Shown: positions 36,960-53,070, counted from the first letter of the stretch. The stretch is 64,000 nt of DNA from Pseudorasbora parva (GCF_024679245.1 NC_090174.1:51153382-51217381); one strand, 5' to 3'. Notes: generated by a model not told the origin, from the sequence alone. Numbers and translations are program-made.

Positions 36960-38800
36960 GTTAGTCCTCAACTCTTATGACTTGTAACTTTTCGCACTCT
37001 GCTGGTTGTAGGTCTTTTATGAGATGTTTTCCCAGTCGTGCACTGCGTTGTGCCCGCATTGATTGCCCCGACTCCAGTCTCGAGATGAGCATCGGCGTGC
37101 AGCGCGGTCTGTCACTTTTCTTGCCTCGTCTTGCCTCTGGTTCAGCTGGATGAATCACACAATCCGTGTAATACTAAATCATTTTAAAAACAGCATTTCA
37201 TCGCGCAGACTAAGCTTCGCTGTTGCAGCTGATGATACTTCAATTAGACACTTTTGACACTTTTTTAAGTACTGAAAAATAAAACTTATTTAACTGATGC
37301 TTGTTAAAGTTATTGCATATCTTGTTAAAAAAAGAACCACTAAGTGTATTTTTGTATAGTGATGGACACATGGCGAGAGTAGTTAATATTGTGTGCAACG
37401 GTAATGACGTGATGTAATTACTTTTTCATTGTTGTTTTTTTTTATATCACTTTTTTCAAATTAATAATTCTTTATAAATAGCCAAATTGTGGCACCAACA
37501 CCAAAAAGATGATGTGTATGAGATGTATTTGTTTCTTTGCCATCATCTCCCCTAGAATCACGGTATGCCACACAGATATTAAACACCTGGCTATATTTGC
37601 ACATTTGAATGTACTATTCAGGACATAATATTAAATCCTTTTCAAAAATGTATCATGGTAACCATAGTTTCCACCACAATACCAGTTTCAACAGTGACTG
37701 TTGTTACTTCAAAATCCTAATATGGGATCTCATTCAAAGAGAGTAAAAAGCTTTCAATAAATTTGGTGATGACAGAATGGTGACTGATTACCACACGTTA
37801 CCACAGTTTTATTTTACTAACACAATAACTTGAGTAACTATGGCATTTGGCAGAAGCTTTTGTTGCCGTTGTATACGTCTATAAGGGATCTCTTTGTGTC
37901 ATCATTGTCTAATTAAATTGCTCTTGGGATTACAAAAAACCTCCAAGCTACTCTTATTGACAGATTTACTTCCCTGCTATTGATGTTCAACACTGTCTTT
38001 TAGTTTTTCTTTCAAACTACTCAATCTACCCGTGTTATTTTTATATGATATATAGCTTAGAAGTTGAAAAGTCAACAACAGATGCATTTTTGTTTAGAAA
38101 CCACAAAACAGTCCAATTTTTCGTCCCATATTTCAAGTACCATTCCCTGAGAGGTGAACTTGAGGCATTTAATTGTATCATAAATCCATCTTCAGCATCA
38201 GACAACCATCAATGAATGGCATTGTCTCTACGCGAAACCCCAAAGAAATGTTAATTCATAAATGTTTAGCGATGAGTACATAAAGCAAGCATCACCTAAA
38301 CTGCAAAGAAAGAGCAACATTTCTTCCAGGGTCGTGATGGAATCAGCAACCAGTTGACCAATCAAAGTTTGTGTACGTCAAGTGTTCATTTAATGGAAAT
38401 GGCATGTTTCCTAGAATGAGTTTAATAAAAAATCAGATATAAAATTTGATTGTTAGGTGTTATCAAATACGTTATTATTTGAAACAACGACTTTATTTTT
38501 TATTGTTATAAATTTAGTTGACTGTAAGCTAACTTGCGTTTCTCAACAACAACAAAAAATTACCAAAATAACTTGAAGATTGATATGTATGTAGTTAGTA
38601 GCACATACTTAGTTTAACAATATTTTGCTGATCTAGATTGCCTCTAATTGAAGAATCAGTGAAGCTGACTTCACTCAAATGCAAAAGGCACTTGCATTGA
38701 TTATAATGGGAGTGCTCTAGGTTGTCGCATCGCTTCACTAGCAGCCTAAGCTGTAATTTGTGTTGTGTTTCAAGTCTAAGAACCAAATCCCCTAAGCAGT
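36960..38800 (+). other. Intronic stretch, no further exon recognised
   Basis: Follows the donor at 36960. AT-rich sequence with no supported exon, RNA gene or complete element. Confidence 0.45.
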
Positions 38801-39000
38801 NNNNNNNNNNNNNNNNNNNNNNNNNNNNNNNNNNNNNNNNNNNNNNNNNNNNNNNNNNNNNNNNNNNNNNNNNNNNNNNNNNNNNNNNNNNNNNNNNNNN
38901 NNNNNNNNNNNNNNNNNNNNNNNNNNNNNNNNNNNNNNNNNNNNNNNNNNNNNNNNNNNNNNNNNNNNNNNNNNNNNNNNNNNNNNNNNNNNNNNNNNNN
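38801..39000. other. Assembly gap (200 N) with repeated edges
   Basis: Exactly 200 N. The 15 bases aatcccctaagcagt occur immediately before (38786-38800) and immediately after (39001-39015) the gap, so the flanking contigs overlap. Confidence 0.98.
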
Positions 39001-39709
39001 AATCCCCTAAGCAGTCTTTTAAGTTTTTTTTTTTTTAATTATAGCCTTTGATTCAAATGACAGGTTAGGCTATCTGAGCAAAACGTACACACTGCCGTCT
39101 ATACCTATGCATTAGCAATGTATTTAAAGCTGCTTTCCAGAACATATTCATAACAATTACTCAAGCTTTTGGGTGACTTATTCCTCATGAAATGTTTTTG
39201 TTCTACCATTTTGTGACATGTGACATGGTTTATGACTCATTTTGACAGGTTTATGGCTAATTAGTGCTGTAATAATTAATAAGGCATGTAGAAACATGTA
39301 AATCCACTTAGAGGTCTGAATGTGTTCCATATAAAATATAAAGATAGCATTCAGCAACAGTGAGACAACGCAAAAATTTGCACACGTTGCCCATCAATTT
39401 GTACACTTTACCCCCCCCCCCAATTTGTAAATGTTTATTGAAATGAAGGTGACATTTCCTGAACTGAATTCATTAGTGCTTATATTACATTACATGCTTA
39501 CAAGTGCTTCTAGGCGTTCTCAAGGCATCGCTTCAGTTCTCTTTTCTGCAAACCAGTTAATGGTATCTGATGACTGAAAATACATTATGTTGTCTATGTG
39601 TATAGGACATGTAGATTTAATCTTGTGAAGGATGAAACACTTCTTAGCATTTTAAATGAAGATGTTGGACATTTGAAAGAAAAGCATGGCAACATTGTTT
39701 TTGTTTTTT
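39001..39709. other. Stretch without recognised gene
   Basis: AT-rich intron-like sequence with a C run near 39410-39421. Nothing else supported. Confidence 0.45.
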
Positions 39710-39713
39710 TTAA

Positions 39714-40345
39714 AGGTGCAGTAAGCGATTTCTAAAGCCCCTTTCACACTGCACGTCGGACATGCAATATTCCCTGAACATTGCCGGGTCGCCTTCTGTG
39801 TGAAAGCAACCACGTCCCGGAATTGATTACCGAATTGAACCCAGGTCGGGGACCTGGTAACATTGCGGGGTTCGACCCGGGACGAGCACTGTGTGAACAA
39901 AAGCCAGAACTAATGCCGCAACGTGTACGTAGTTATCGTGCGACTCCTAGAGTTTGTTTTTTCAATAATACAACCCTGCAGTGCCAGAAGAGCTAGTCGG
40001 TGTTTTAAACGCAGAGAGTGTTCGTATACAAAAGAAACTAAAATTAAACAAGCAGAATTGTGCGCAAACTGGACACAAGTTGAGACCACAGAGCTCCTTA
40101 CTATCCTTGCTGAAGCTGAGATCGCTCGCCGTTATACGCCACATCCGGATGTCACGTGTCAACTCGGACAGTTACGGGTTGTGTGTGAAAGCGCACATAT
40201 TACGGTATTTCCGGTACAAATGCCGGGTCGCATTATCCGTGTATTTGCCGGAATCGGAGTGTGAAAGGGGCTTAAGAAACATCGTTGATAGTTGGAATCA
40301 ACCTGTAACAAAAAAGGAACCCATCCGCCCCCAAAAGCCACAACC
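39714..40345. mobile_element. TTAA-family element (AGGTGCAGTAAGC), split
   Basis: TTAA (39710-39713) is followed by AGGTGCAGTAAGCGATTTCT, which is cut at TAA and resumes as gaaacatcgttgatagttgg at 40276, then ggaacccatccgccccc. The same order of blocks occurs at 16843 onward without the insertion. The right end is not identifiable. Confidence 0.65.
39736..40272. mobile_element. Harbinger-like MITE with TAA duplication
   Basis: Ends AGCCCCTTTCACACTG and GAGTGTGAAAGGGGCT are near-perfect inverted repeats. TAA flanks both sides (39733-39735 and 40273-40275), a 3 bp duplication as in PIF/Harbinger elements. Sub-terminal blocks gccgggtcg and cgacccgg recur inverted. The 537 bp interior has open frames up to 135 codons that extend past its right end, but none resembles a Harbinger transposase or Myb-like protein, so it is treated as non-autonomous. 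Confidence 0.78.
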
Positions 40346-41011
40346 AATTTTTTTGGTTTTCATGATTCTACCGATCACGATTCTCTGAATTTATTAGAGG
40401 TTCTGACAAAATGTTGCTGCATTTTATTTAAAATGTTTAATTAATCAGATAAAAAATGTTTAATTACTGGATGAATGAGTAATTTAACAATCTCTTGAGT
40501 GAATCATTCAATGACAAATACATTTTTGTCGCCATCCTACTGTTGTAATGATGTAATTGTTATTTGAAGAGCCAAGTTACTTTCAAATTCAAATTTCAGA
40601 TTTATTCTATTTAGATCGCTACTGTAGACATCAGTGTTTATATCCGAACTATAAACTTTTATCCCAGTACTTCTGTAATAATATAGATATATGTAACAGA
40701 AATAACTATACTGTGTTGTTGTTTGTGAAGCTGTTTCATACCATAACTGCTTTCTCTGGGTCAGCGGCAACACAAATGCATATTTGAATGTTCTAGTGTG
40801 ATTTTGTCAAAGGTTTAATAGACACAGGCGATTCATTGTCGTTTAGGAATGAGATTTTTTTTTTGTTTACGATTATTTGTGCTACTCTAATTAATACAGG
40901 TCCTAAAGCACTTGTCTGATCATAACCCTTTTTTTTCCAGTGATATTCATATGACCTTTTCTCTTTTGTAATGTCTCTCAGTCATCTCTCTTTCTACAGT
41001 CTGTCTTCAAA

Positions 41012-41013
<2 letters not shown>
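40346..41013. other. Stretch without recognised gene
   Basis: AT-rich sequence without supported features. Confidence 0.45.

Positions 41014-41058
<45 letters not shown>
41014..41058. repeat. (CT)n microsatellite
   Basis: About 45 bp of CT repeats. Confidence 0.95.
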
Positions 41059-41059
<1 letters not shown>

Positions 41060-41187
41060 ATGAGTGACATTAGCATCTGATCTGAGATGGCAAAGGAGAA
41101 GAACCATCAATGAAATATTCAACACATTCATACATTCATATCTGCCCGTTGCTCTCTCTCTCTCTCACACGCGTGCATGCACACGCG

Positions 41188-41321
<134 letters not shown>

Positions 41322-41394
41322 TGAGTGGACACACCCCCTAATGCTGATTGGCATTCTGTTGTACTGGCTGGTCTGTTTCCCTTTCACAGCATTT

Positions 41395-41421
41395 CTCAGA
41401 AATTGCTTACAGCACGTTTAA
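41395..41421. repeat. Right-end relic of AGGTGCAGTAAGC family
   Basis: ctcagaaattgcttacagca followed by cgttTAA is the inverse of the family end seen at 39714 and matches the right end at 18366-18385. The remainder of this copy is not recognisable. Confidence 0.45.
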
Positions 41422-43540
<2,119 letters not shown>

Positions 43541-43609
43541 AAAGCATTTCAAATTCAATGTCTAGTCTTGTACAGCTTACACCAGTAGGTCATATAATAT
43601 CCTGTTCCT

Positions 43610-43817
43610 GTAGGGGCAGCTGTCTAATGGTTTGAGAGTCAGACTGGTAAGCTGAAGGTTGTGGGTTCGATTCTCAGTACCGGCAATGACTTTGCAGTGT
43701 GTGAGTTCTGTTCACCACTCCTAATGTGTTCTCCAACCTGGATGGGTCAAATTAATGCAGAGGACAATTTCAGAGTATGGGGTACCATACTTCTTTTTTT
43801 TTTTTTTTTTTTTTTTT
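43610..43817 (+). mobile_element. tRNA-derived SINE
   Basis: The head contains an A-box-like tgtctaatggtttgagag and a B box GGTTCGATTC about 45 bp apart, the spacing of a tRNA promoter. The body keeps cctggatgggtcaaattaat and gcagagg, and near the end gagtatggggtaccatactt, all typical of a common fish SINE, and it terminates in a T run (43792-43817). The centre is shorter than full-length relatives. It is non-coding and pol III-driven in origin. Confidence 0.78.
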
Positions 43818-44066
43818 GAGTGTACCAACTTTGTCTCCTATTGTGAAATACATTTTCTCAATCAGTGTTTTTGTCCTGTTTTCCAGTAAAAAGTCTAAAT
43901 ATTGTTACAACAAGATACACTTGCTTGAGAAGCACAATTGCAGAGATATTGAGCCGTTTTAAGGAAAAATATTTTGAATTACGTTTAATTTATTTTGTCT
44001 TACGTCATTAGTATCTTTCTAACGATGAGTTTTAAGTATAAATACTCAAAGAAATATGCAGTACAC

Positions 44067-44132
<66 letters not shown>

Positions 44133-45089
44133 AACTTTTATTTTAGATGCGATTTATCAATTTGACAGCACTAATGTGTATATATACTTCGCTTCTCAAG
44201 TAAGTGTATTTTTCTGAATATTTTCTCTGTAAAACAAGTTTTAAAAAAATAGGAGACAATAACAAAACAAATGAGAGATTTAATTAAAGAACAACACTGT
44301 CAAATGAATTTGTATAACGTATGCCCGGATTAATTATTATCTCAAATATTTGAAATCTCTGAATGTTGCTTGTTGACTTTGGCGCACTTTGAAACATTCT
44401 GGGGAAATAGGAGAACATTAGGTGAAACTATGGAGACTTGTATTTCCTATTGGCCTGCGTTTCACTAGAAGGCAGATTTGTACAGATTTCTGATGCACAA
44501 ATAGAGATAGTGATTTTGAATCAATCCAGGGTCCCTCATAATGTCTAACCACTGGGCCATGTGCCCATTCACATATCTTTCTTTGTATCTGTGGTGCAGA
44601 GGTGGTTAGCTGAGAGTGCTTCTTCTAATTTAGCAACAGAAATACCCACATCAGAGGCTGTCGTTTCAGAGGGCACTGGCATTCCTTTGGTCCCATACAT
44701 TTCCCAGAAATCCTTCCACCCATTTCCTGCCAGCATATCCTCACATTTACACACAACAGGCTGTAATTACCCACCCAGCTGATCCGATCCAGAACCAACC
44801 ACCGAGAAACATGGAACACAAAGATGCCTCTGTATCCAAGAGTGACACAGTATACAGGCCGTGTTGCTCCTCTGGACAGAGACACAGCCTGTGGTCGGTT
44901 CTGTCAATCCCTGTTTCTACGGGAAACTAAGCAGAAAATAAGCAGACAACACGTCATGTGTTAATGACAATACCTGAATGCCAAGTTTGGCTGGGATGAG
45001 AGGTGCCAAAAGAGGCTAAATGAACTCAAACACTTCTCATCCAGTTCTGCCAAGACCAAATTATTAGACTGTGGTCAATAAGTATTTTT
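43818..45089. other. Stretch with (TA)n and possible tRNA-like scrap
   Basis: Holds a (TA)n tract of about 62 bp (44069-44130). Near 44517-44562, the minus strand reads tggcccagtggttagac and then tggattgattc, resembling degenerate A and B boxes of a tRNA-type SINE. Otherwise no gene or element was recognised. Confidence 0.4.
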
Positions 45090-45346
45090 GGTAACACTTT
45101 ATTTTAAGGTTCCATTATTAACTAATTGCCTATTAGCATGCATATTACTAGGATATTGGCTGTTTATTAGTACTTATGAAGCACATATTAATGCCTTATT
45201 TTGCATCCCTTAATCCTATACAATACCTAAACTTAAATGCTAACAAAAACTACTGTACTAACTATTAATAAGCAGTAAATTAGGAGCTTATTGAGGCAAA
45301 AGTCATAGTTAATAGTTAGTATGCGTTCCCCATACTAAAGTGTTAC
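45090..45346 (+). mobile_element. GGTAACACTTTATTTTAAGG MITE, copy 1
   Basis: Left end GGTAACACTTTATTTTAAGG; right end ccccatactaaagtgttac. Internal blocks tattagcatgcatatta, ggctgtttattagtactt and gaggcaaaagtcatagtt are shared with 50056-50313 (same orientation) and, inverted, with 49453-49705 and 55769-56025. No coding capacity. Confidence 0.75.
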
Positions 45347-45752
45347 TGAATTTTTTTTAAAGGAATTAATATTAGAACCCTAAAAAACAATTTATCACGA
45401 TTTTCACAAAAATATAAAGCAGGATAACTGTTTTCATCATTGATAATAATAATAAGAAGAAATTATTCTTGAACACCAAATCAGAGATGTGAAGGATTTC
45501 TGAAGAAAAAAAAAATCTGGGAAAAAAATACTATGGAAGTCAATGGCTATCTTCATACTGAAACATTTGATTCATTTATTGATTGATTCTGAAATGAATC
45601 AATGAATGAATCAAATGTCTCAGTGAATCAATTGTATCAAACGATTTAACGTAGTCAAATGAATCAAACTTCCAAATAATCTAATTAATGTTGTAAATCA
45701 ATCAAAATCATCCTTTTCGATACATTTAGAGACTCCTGTACATTAAGTTTAA
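45347..45752. other. Stretch without recognised gene
   Basis: Repeated gaatgaatcaa-like words but no supported feature. Confidence 0.45.
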
Positions 45753-46408
45753 TACTTGGAATATGCAACTCTTACTGCACTGTCATTTTTCCATCCGCTA
45801 CAGAGCGCCTTTCTGTCGAAAACAAAAGCGATTGATGACGTTTGAGTGTAGCATCTTCGGACCTGTAGTTTTCACCTAACAGGTGGAAAAGAATCTGGAT
45901 AGGACTCGGGCAGAAATCACGTTCATGGATGCGTTCATGACTGAGCAAGGCCGCTGGAGTGATTGAAGAGCAACACACGGCTCGCGAGCAGCGGGACTTT
46001 TATTATGACGGGGCACAGTCTTGGAGGCGTGATTTCCGCTTTTCCGTCATGAGTTTGAGGTAATGCTAGCTCTGTTTATCATATTAAATACATTTAAGTG
46101 TGTTTAAAATGATGTTATGGCGTTCCTCTGTGCGTTCACTCAGCGGCTGCTGTAACATTTGTTCACACTGCTAAGAGTAAAGCGCTTCTGCCAAATAAAA
46201 CCGGAAACCGAGGGTAACGCAGATATGACGCAGTTGACAGGCGACTCCCTTAGACATCCCGGTCCTTAGTTAAAATAGCAATTTTCTCACAATTTACAAA
46301 TAGTTGGAAACATTTGGGATATTGTAAGATCTCAACTGAACAAAATATATAACACTGGCCTGGTGGTTTTTGGATATTTTACTGAAAAAATACTACAATA
46401 GTGCACCT
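45753..46408 (-). mobile_element. TTAA element (AGGTGCACTATG), copy 2, inverted
   Basis: The right end is actacaatagtgcacct and the interior is the reverse complement of 35308-35977 in its recognisable blocks (for example tagttggaaacatttgggat and aaaatagcaattttctcac). The left end is diverged (ttaatacttggaatatgcaa). The 3' flank is TTAG, where a second TTAA-family element starts. Confidence 0.75.
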
Positions 46409-46412
46409 TTAG

Positions 46413-46686
46413 AGGGATAGTTCACCAAAAAATGAAAATTCTGGCATCATTTACTTACCTCACATTGTTCCAAACCTGTATGAAGTTCTATTCTGTTGAA
46501 TACAAAATAAAGTATTATAAAAAGAATGTTGGTAACCAGACAGTTGAAGATAGCCACTTACTTCTGTCGCACACATTCAATGGCGACCATCAATCGTTTG
46601 ATTATCAACATTCTTTAAAAATCTTCTTTTGTGTTCAAGGTTGAGGGTGAGTAAATGATGATTTCAATTTGGGGGGAAATATCCCT
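46413..46686. mobile_element. TTAA-family MITE (AGGGATAGTTCACC)
   Basis: Left end AGGGATAGTTCACC with aaaatgaaaattctggcatc inside it; right end gggtgagtaaatgatgattt then aaatatccct, followed by TTAA (46687-46690). It is a shorter relative of the palindromic element at 57603-58352 and abuts the copy at 45753-46408. Confidence 0.75.
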
Positions 46687-46690
46687 TTAA

Positions 46691-49123
46691 GCTAATAGTA
46701 CGTGGGTGTATACGAGAGATTTATGATGGTCATCTATGTCTCTCTCTTTTGTTTGATGTTACACCATGGGTCAAAGGTCAAGGCCTTAGTTGACCCAGGG
46801 ATAGTTAGAAGCTCCTGTTTGGTACCTGATGCCTCTCAAACCTGTTTAAACCAGTTCACCTCCCAGCTAGTGTGGCATCTGCGAATCATTCCTTTTAAAA
46901 ACTGTTAAAATAATTTTTATCTTTGGCTATGATTTAGTCTGCGTGCTCTCTATAGACAAACGTACTGATTGCTTTAATTAATGCTTTCCCGGGTCATTAA
47001 TGACTTCGCTACCACCCATTTAGTGCGTTTAACATTTGCATTTAGGGCAAAGGGCAAAACCAGCCTCAAATCAACATTGCTATTTATTTTTTTCCATCGT
47101 ACTATGCGCAGCATATTTTGTGTTTTGCTAAAGCTATATTCGACTCTGTTATTTTCTCAGAAGAAGTATTCAAAGGTCAGTGAGAGGGGAGAGAGACAGA
47201 CAGCGGGAGAGAGATTGAGATCTGCTTAACCACCATCATGGTATCCAACATGCTGAGATATGTCAGATGCCTAGTACAGAAAAATATCCATATTTATAAA
47301 CATGAATTTGGAATGTGCTTGCATAAAGTTGGCGAGGGAGAGAATACCTCAGCCGCCTCCCATGCTGCCTTTTTCTGTCTGAGGCCATTTATTTTGGCTC
47401 AGGATGTAACAGCCCATGCCATCCGCTCACGACTTCCTGTTGACCTCTGATTGGTGTTCTGTGGAGTCTACAGGTCAAAAGGTCAACTATATCTATCTAC
47501 TGTCAAGTAGGGATGGGTCAGGATGATCGACTAGTCGTCGGACAGTTAGTGAGATTGATTAGTGAGATTTTTTCCCGTACTTTAACCCTTTGACACATAA
47601 GTTTGAACGTGCTTTAGTACTTTAAGATAGATCTGATTCTCTAAAATGCGGCGTAAACTAACATGGCGGCGGCCCATTGCATGTTATAGATCAACTAACG
47701 TGTGATCATTATTAAGGTTTTTAAATGACATAACACATTATTTGAGAATTGGAATATATGGTAGTTGATGAGAGCTTACAAGTTTGTGAAAAGTTTAAAT
47801 AAAAATGGAAAAACTAAGTAATATGCATGGAGGCTGATTAGAAGCGTTCTAAAACAGCAGTCGCCTTAAAAACTCACTCTGGGGGGTCAGCTAGAATATT
47901 TTAAATTTATGTGTGAAAGGGTTATGCGTTGAATGCAAAAACTTCTCGGAGAGGGTTTTTAATATGCTGACAGTGTGTTTTTGCTCTGTTTTGGCATGCT
48001 TACAGTAACTATTGGAATGTTAGCATGCTAAAACCCTCTGTCTAAAGCCACCAAAATTACCCAGAACAATTTTTCCCAGGAACACCCACCCACCCCACCC
48101 CACCCAGACCTATTGATGCCTGCTTTTCCATCGAATTCTAAAATACGGCAAAGATTACTAGACGTAGGACTGCATGCGACTTTCTCGTTCCCGCTGGACT
48201 GTATCCTCTGCATATAAGCTTAATAAAGCCTGAACCTTGTCGTCGGTCCATTGGTGGTATCTTTAAAACTCCATTGTTGATTCGAATAGCAAACAATTCT
48301 TACTGCATACACCCCAAGTCTTTTAAAAATTCGAGGTTGAAATAAACCAACCAATCAATATGCTGCATGAACTCAACCAATCAGCATGTTCGGTGCCCAA
48401 GTCTCACCCCTGAAAGTTCCTGAAGATTGAAAAAGTACTACCCCATGAGCAGGGAGCAGGACATTTTTACCCGGAACTTCATTTAGACCCTGGTCCCTGT
48501 GGCCGAAACACACCGAGTTCCACCCCAAAGTCCCTAATTCTTGGGGAAAGTTCTGGTGGAAACAAGGTTTAATGCTTGGATAAAATTTCTATTACGTTGT
48601 TCAGCAAATTTTCATGGGGCAATTCCAGTCATTTCAAAAGGAATCCACACAATGTGGAAGTTTGCATGATTTTGCAAGTTTCTCACTGACCGGCGGCAAT
48701 TACATTGAAATTACATTAATCTCATATCTAAATTTCAACTCCTTTAGCCATCAACACACCTCTTTTGTAACTAATTAATCTCTAATGTTTTGATCGTTGT
48801 GTTCACTTTTTTCTCTTTTTTTGGTGCCTCCATCCTTCTGGAAGCACATGAAATTGATATCATGGCACAATTGATCCAAACAATAATCAAGGTTCTGACT
48901 TCGAGAGAAGACCTCTTTGTTGGTTATTACAGGTGCTCGAGCGACAAGCATATCTACCGTACGTTTGCCGTTGAGGAGTTTACATCATAGTGCATTGAGA
49001 AACATGGAACGTATGTTTCCGATTACAGCTGTGATTGTTATTCTGTGAGACGTGTCATGTTCCTGGGAGAGTTTGAAAGGCTTACTCTTGTTTAATCCAT
49101 ACTATCACTCGTCACCTGTCCAG
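46691..49123. other. Intron-like stretch with decayed repeats
   Basis: No confirmed exon. The block 48330-48580 (caaccaatcagcatgttcgg, ccccaaagtccctaattctt, gttctggtggaaac) looks like part of an old DNA element. Open frames of 60-82 codons near 46702-47450 have no family or splice support. Confidence 0.4.
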
Positions 49124-49183
49124 GATCCAGCTGTCAGAGTGTGATTGCTCAGTGCCTGCAGTGTGATAAAACAGAGAAGAAAA
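49124..49183 (+). CDS. Candidate second exon, phase 1-1
   Basis: A 60 bp interval lies between a pyrimidine-rich acceptor (cactcgtcacctgtccag) and a strong donor (gtgagt at 49184). Only the phase 1 frame is open, and it is the phase left by the exon at 36884-36959. Joined, it would add GSSCQSVIAQCLQCDKTEKK, with three cysteines, leaving again in phase 1. The symmetric phase and cysteine content suit an extracellular segment. However, short intervals with good-looking splice sites arise by chance, the intron would be 12.2 kb, and the peptide matches nothing I recognise. Confidence 0.33.
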
Positions 49184-49365
49184 GTGAGTAACTCCTGTCG
49201 GTCTTTGAATGAGCTGATAAAACCTGACAGGAATGATAGCTCTGTGAAGAGCGGCAGTGAGAGAGAAAGAGATATAGGGAGAGCGACGCCTCGGTTAAGT
49301 TTGTCATATCAGCTCTGACTAATTCAAAGGAGCAGTGGAAGACAGCGGAACATTAAGCTGTCAGG

Positions 49366-49705
49366 CAGTTGTGGCCATGTCAGGAAGTGTCTGTGGATGT
49401 GTGCCTCTCTATTCATATACACACAGTGTGCATTACACTATATAGTTATTTTGGTCACACTTATATAATTCTCAATATTAAGTAACATTAACTACAACTT
49501 TTGCCTCAATAAACGCCTAATTACTGCTTATTAATAGTTAGTAAGGTAGTTGTTAAGTTTAGGTACTGGGATGGATTAAAGGATGTAGAATATGGTCATT
49601 GACAAACAAGGCATTATTATGTGTTTTATACTGTAAGTACTATTAAACAGTCAATATCCTAGAAATATGCATGCTAATAAGCAATTAGTTATTATATGAT
49701 AACAT
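49366..49705. repeat. Duplicated segment A, with inverted MITE
   Basis: The first ~85 bp (gtcaggaagtgtctgtggat, gtgtgcctctctattcatat) are not part of the MITE, yet recur next to the MITE copy at 55769. From 49453 the GGTAACACTT-type MITE follows in inverse orientation. The partner segment is at 55685-56025. Confidence 0.75.
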
Positions 49706-50055
49706 TATAATTATTTATCATCTAATATATAAACCATTTTCATTGATATTATATATTAAATATATAATTATAATATGAATAAAAAATTGTTTATATATTA
49801 AATATTTACTTATTAACAATTTTTCTCAGTATTATCATTAAATATAATTTTTTTGTGATATAAAAATGCAATATCATTTAGTATATACGCAATTTGTCTG
49901 TTATATATTACAATTTATGTTTATCTATTAATTATATTTAATTGTTATATTAATGAAAATGTTTATTCAATAAATCAACATTTTTAATCATATTTCTGTC
50001 ACTATCAATTTACAAAAGTCTGTTTTAGTGATGTTTAAGGGGGGTTTGCAAACTC
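49706..50055. other. Very AT-rich stretch
   Basis: Alternating A and T-rich sequence with repeated atatta/taatat words; no gene. Confidence 0.55.
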
Positions 50056-50313
50056 GGTAACACTTTATTTTAAGGTTCAGTTCTTAAATATTAAATAGTT
50101 AGCCTATTAGCATGCATATTATATTGGCTGTTTATTAGTACTTATAAAGCACACATTAATGCCTTTTTCTTTATCCCTTAATCCTACCCAATACCTAAAC
50201 TTAAATGCTAACAAAAACCCTTACGACCTATTAATAAGCAGTAAATTAGAAGTTTATTGAGGCAAAAGTCATAGCTAATAGTGAATATGTGTTCCCCACA
50301 CTTAAGTGTTACC
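50056..50313 (+). mobile_element. GGTAACACTTTATTTTAAGG MITE, copy 2
   Basis: Same order of blocks as 45090-45346, ending cacttaagtgttacc, an inverted match to its start. Both copies have aatacctaaacttaaatgct in the centre. Confidence 0.78.
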
Positions 50314-51977
<1,664 letters not shown>

Positions 51978-52230
51978 ATGGACGGTTCACCTAAAAATAT
52001 TAATTCTTTCATCATTTATTCACCCAGATTTTCTTTCTTCTTTGAAACAGAAAAATGAAATGTCCTTACAATGAATGTGTCGGGAAACCCCATTAAACCC
52101 CATTAACTTTCACCATATAGACAAAAACAATACTTAGATAATATTCTTATTATATTTTAATAAGAAGAAAGAAAATCCTACAGGTTTGGAACAACATAAA
52201 TGATAAATGATGTTTGGATGAACCGTCTTT
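51978..52230. mobile_element. Decayed TTAA-family MITE
   Basis: atggacggttcaccta at the left and ttggatgaaccgtctt at the right are inverted ends, with TTAA on both sides (51974-51977 and 52231-52234). The inner motifs ttctttcatcatttattcac and aaatgataaatgatgt fit the family at 57603. Confidence 0.65.
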
Positions 52231-52569
52231 TTAAGGCTTTGGTTTGTGGCCATTTCGATTACTTTAACTCAGTCTGTCTAGTTGGTTTCTTTTCCTGTTT
52301 TCCTGTGAGTTTTTGAAATCAGCAGGCTGGTTTGAAATTCAATGGCTGGTTATCTTATCTTAGCGCTGGCGTAGTCCCTTTTCTGTGTATTAATAGGGAT
52401 GAATGAGGCCTATTCAATAGCGGACCATAGAGTGCTTCCTCAGGTCCAATTCGAGCAGGTCACTCTTAGTGCCATGTAACTGGATCTCCAAGTCCTCAAT
52501 GGATCCATGAAACGGATCCCGTTCTCAGGGAGGACAACAGGGATGCCTTGGACTTTCTTTCTCACGCCT

Positions 52570-52571
<2 letters not shown>
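52231..52571. other. Stretch without recognised gene
   Basis: No supported feature. Confidence 0.45.

Positions 52572-52665
<94 letters not shown>
52572..52665. repeat. (TC)n microsatellite
   Basis: About 94 bp of TC repeats. Confidence 0.95.
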
Positions 52666-52668
<3 letters not shown>

Positions 52669-53070
52669 ATCCCATCTGTTTCTCCGCTCTTTTGTTTTTT
52701 GAACTGAAGCAGGTTTTACTTTCAGACAGTGGGAGAAAGCAAGGACATGTTGATGGTTGTCTGTCTGTATTGCTGCTTTTGTTTGGTTTCAGATCGTGAA
52801 AGGCACATTTCATATGGTGTTTCTTCGGTGAGGGATTGTTGAGAAAGTCGACAGAAGGAAAGCGATATCAGGAGGCCATTTATCCAACAAAAAAGAAAGG
52901 AGAGGTACAAATGGCAAAGTGAAGTGAACAATGCTGACTTGTCTGCAAGAGTTTTGAAAGAGAGTTGAATCAGATTTGTTGTGCAAGGAAAGATAATGTT
53001 ATATAGTGTTTTATAGGTGTTCCCTAAATTTTTGTCAGCTAAATATATATGACGAGGGATTTACTTTTAA
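52666..53070. other. Stretch without recognised gene
   Basis: No supported feature; the small open frames overlap microsatellite sequence or lack motifs. Confidence 0.45.

Noticed and set aside
39923..40388. Frames of 113 and 135 codons
   Set aside because: They lie mostly within the Harbinger-like MITE and run past its right end into flanking sequence. No Harbinger nuclease or Myb-like motif is visible.
44517..44562. Possible tRNA gene on the minus strand
   Set aside because: A and B box-like motifs are degenerate and no cloverleaf could be drawn; at best a SINE scrap.
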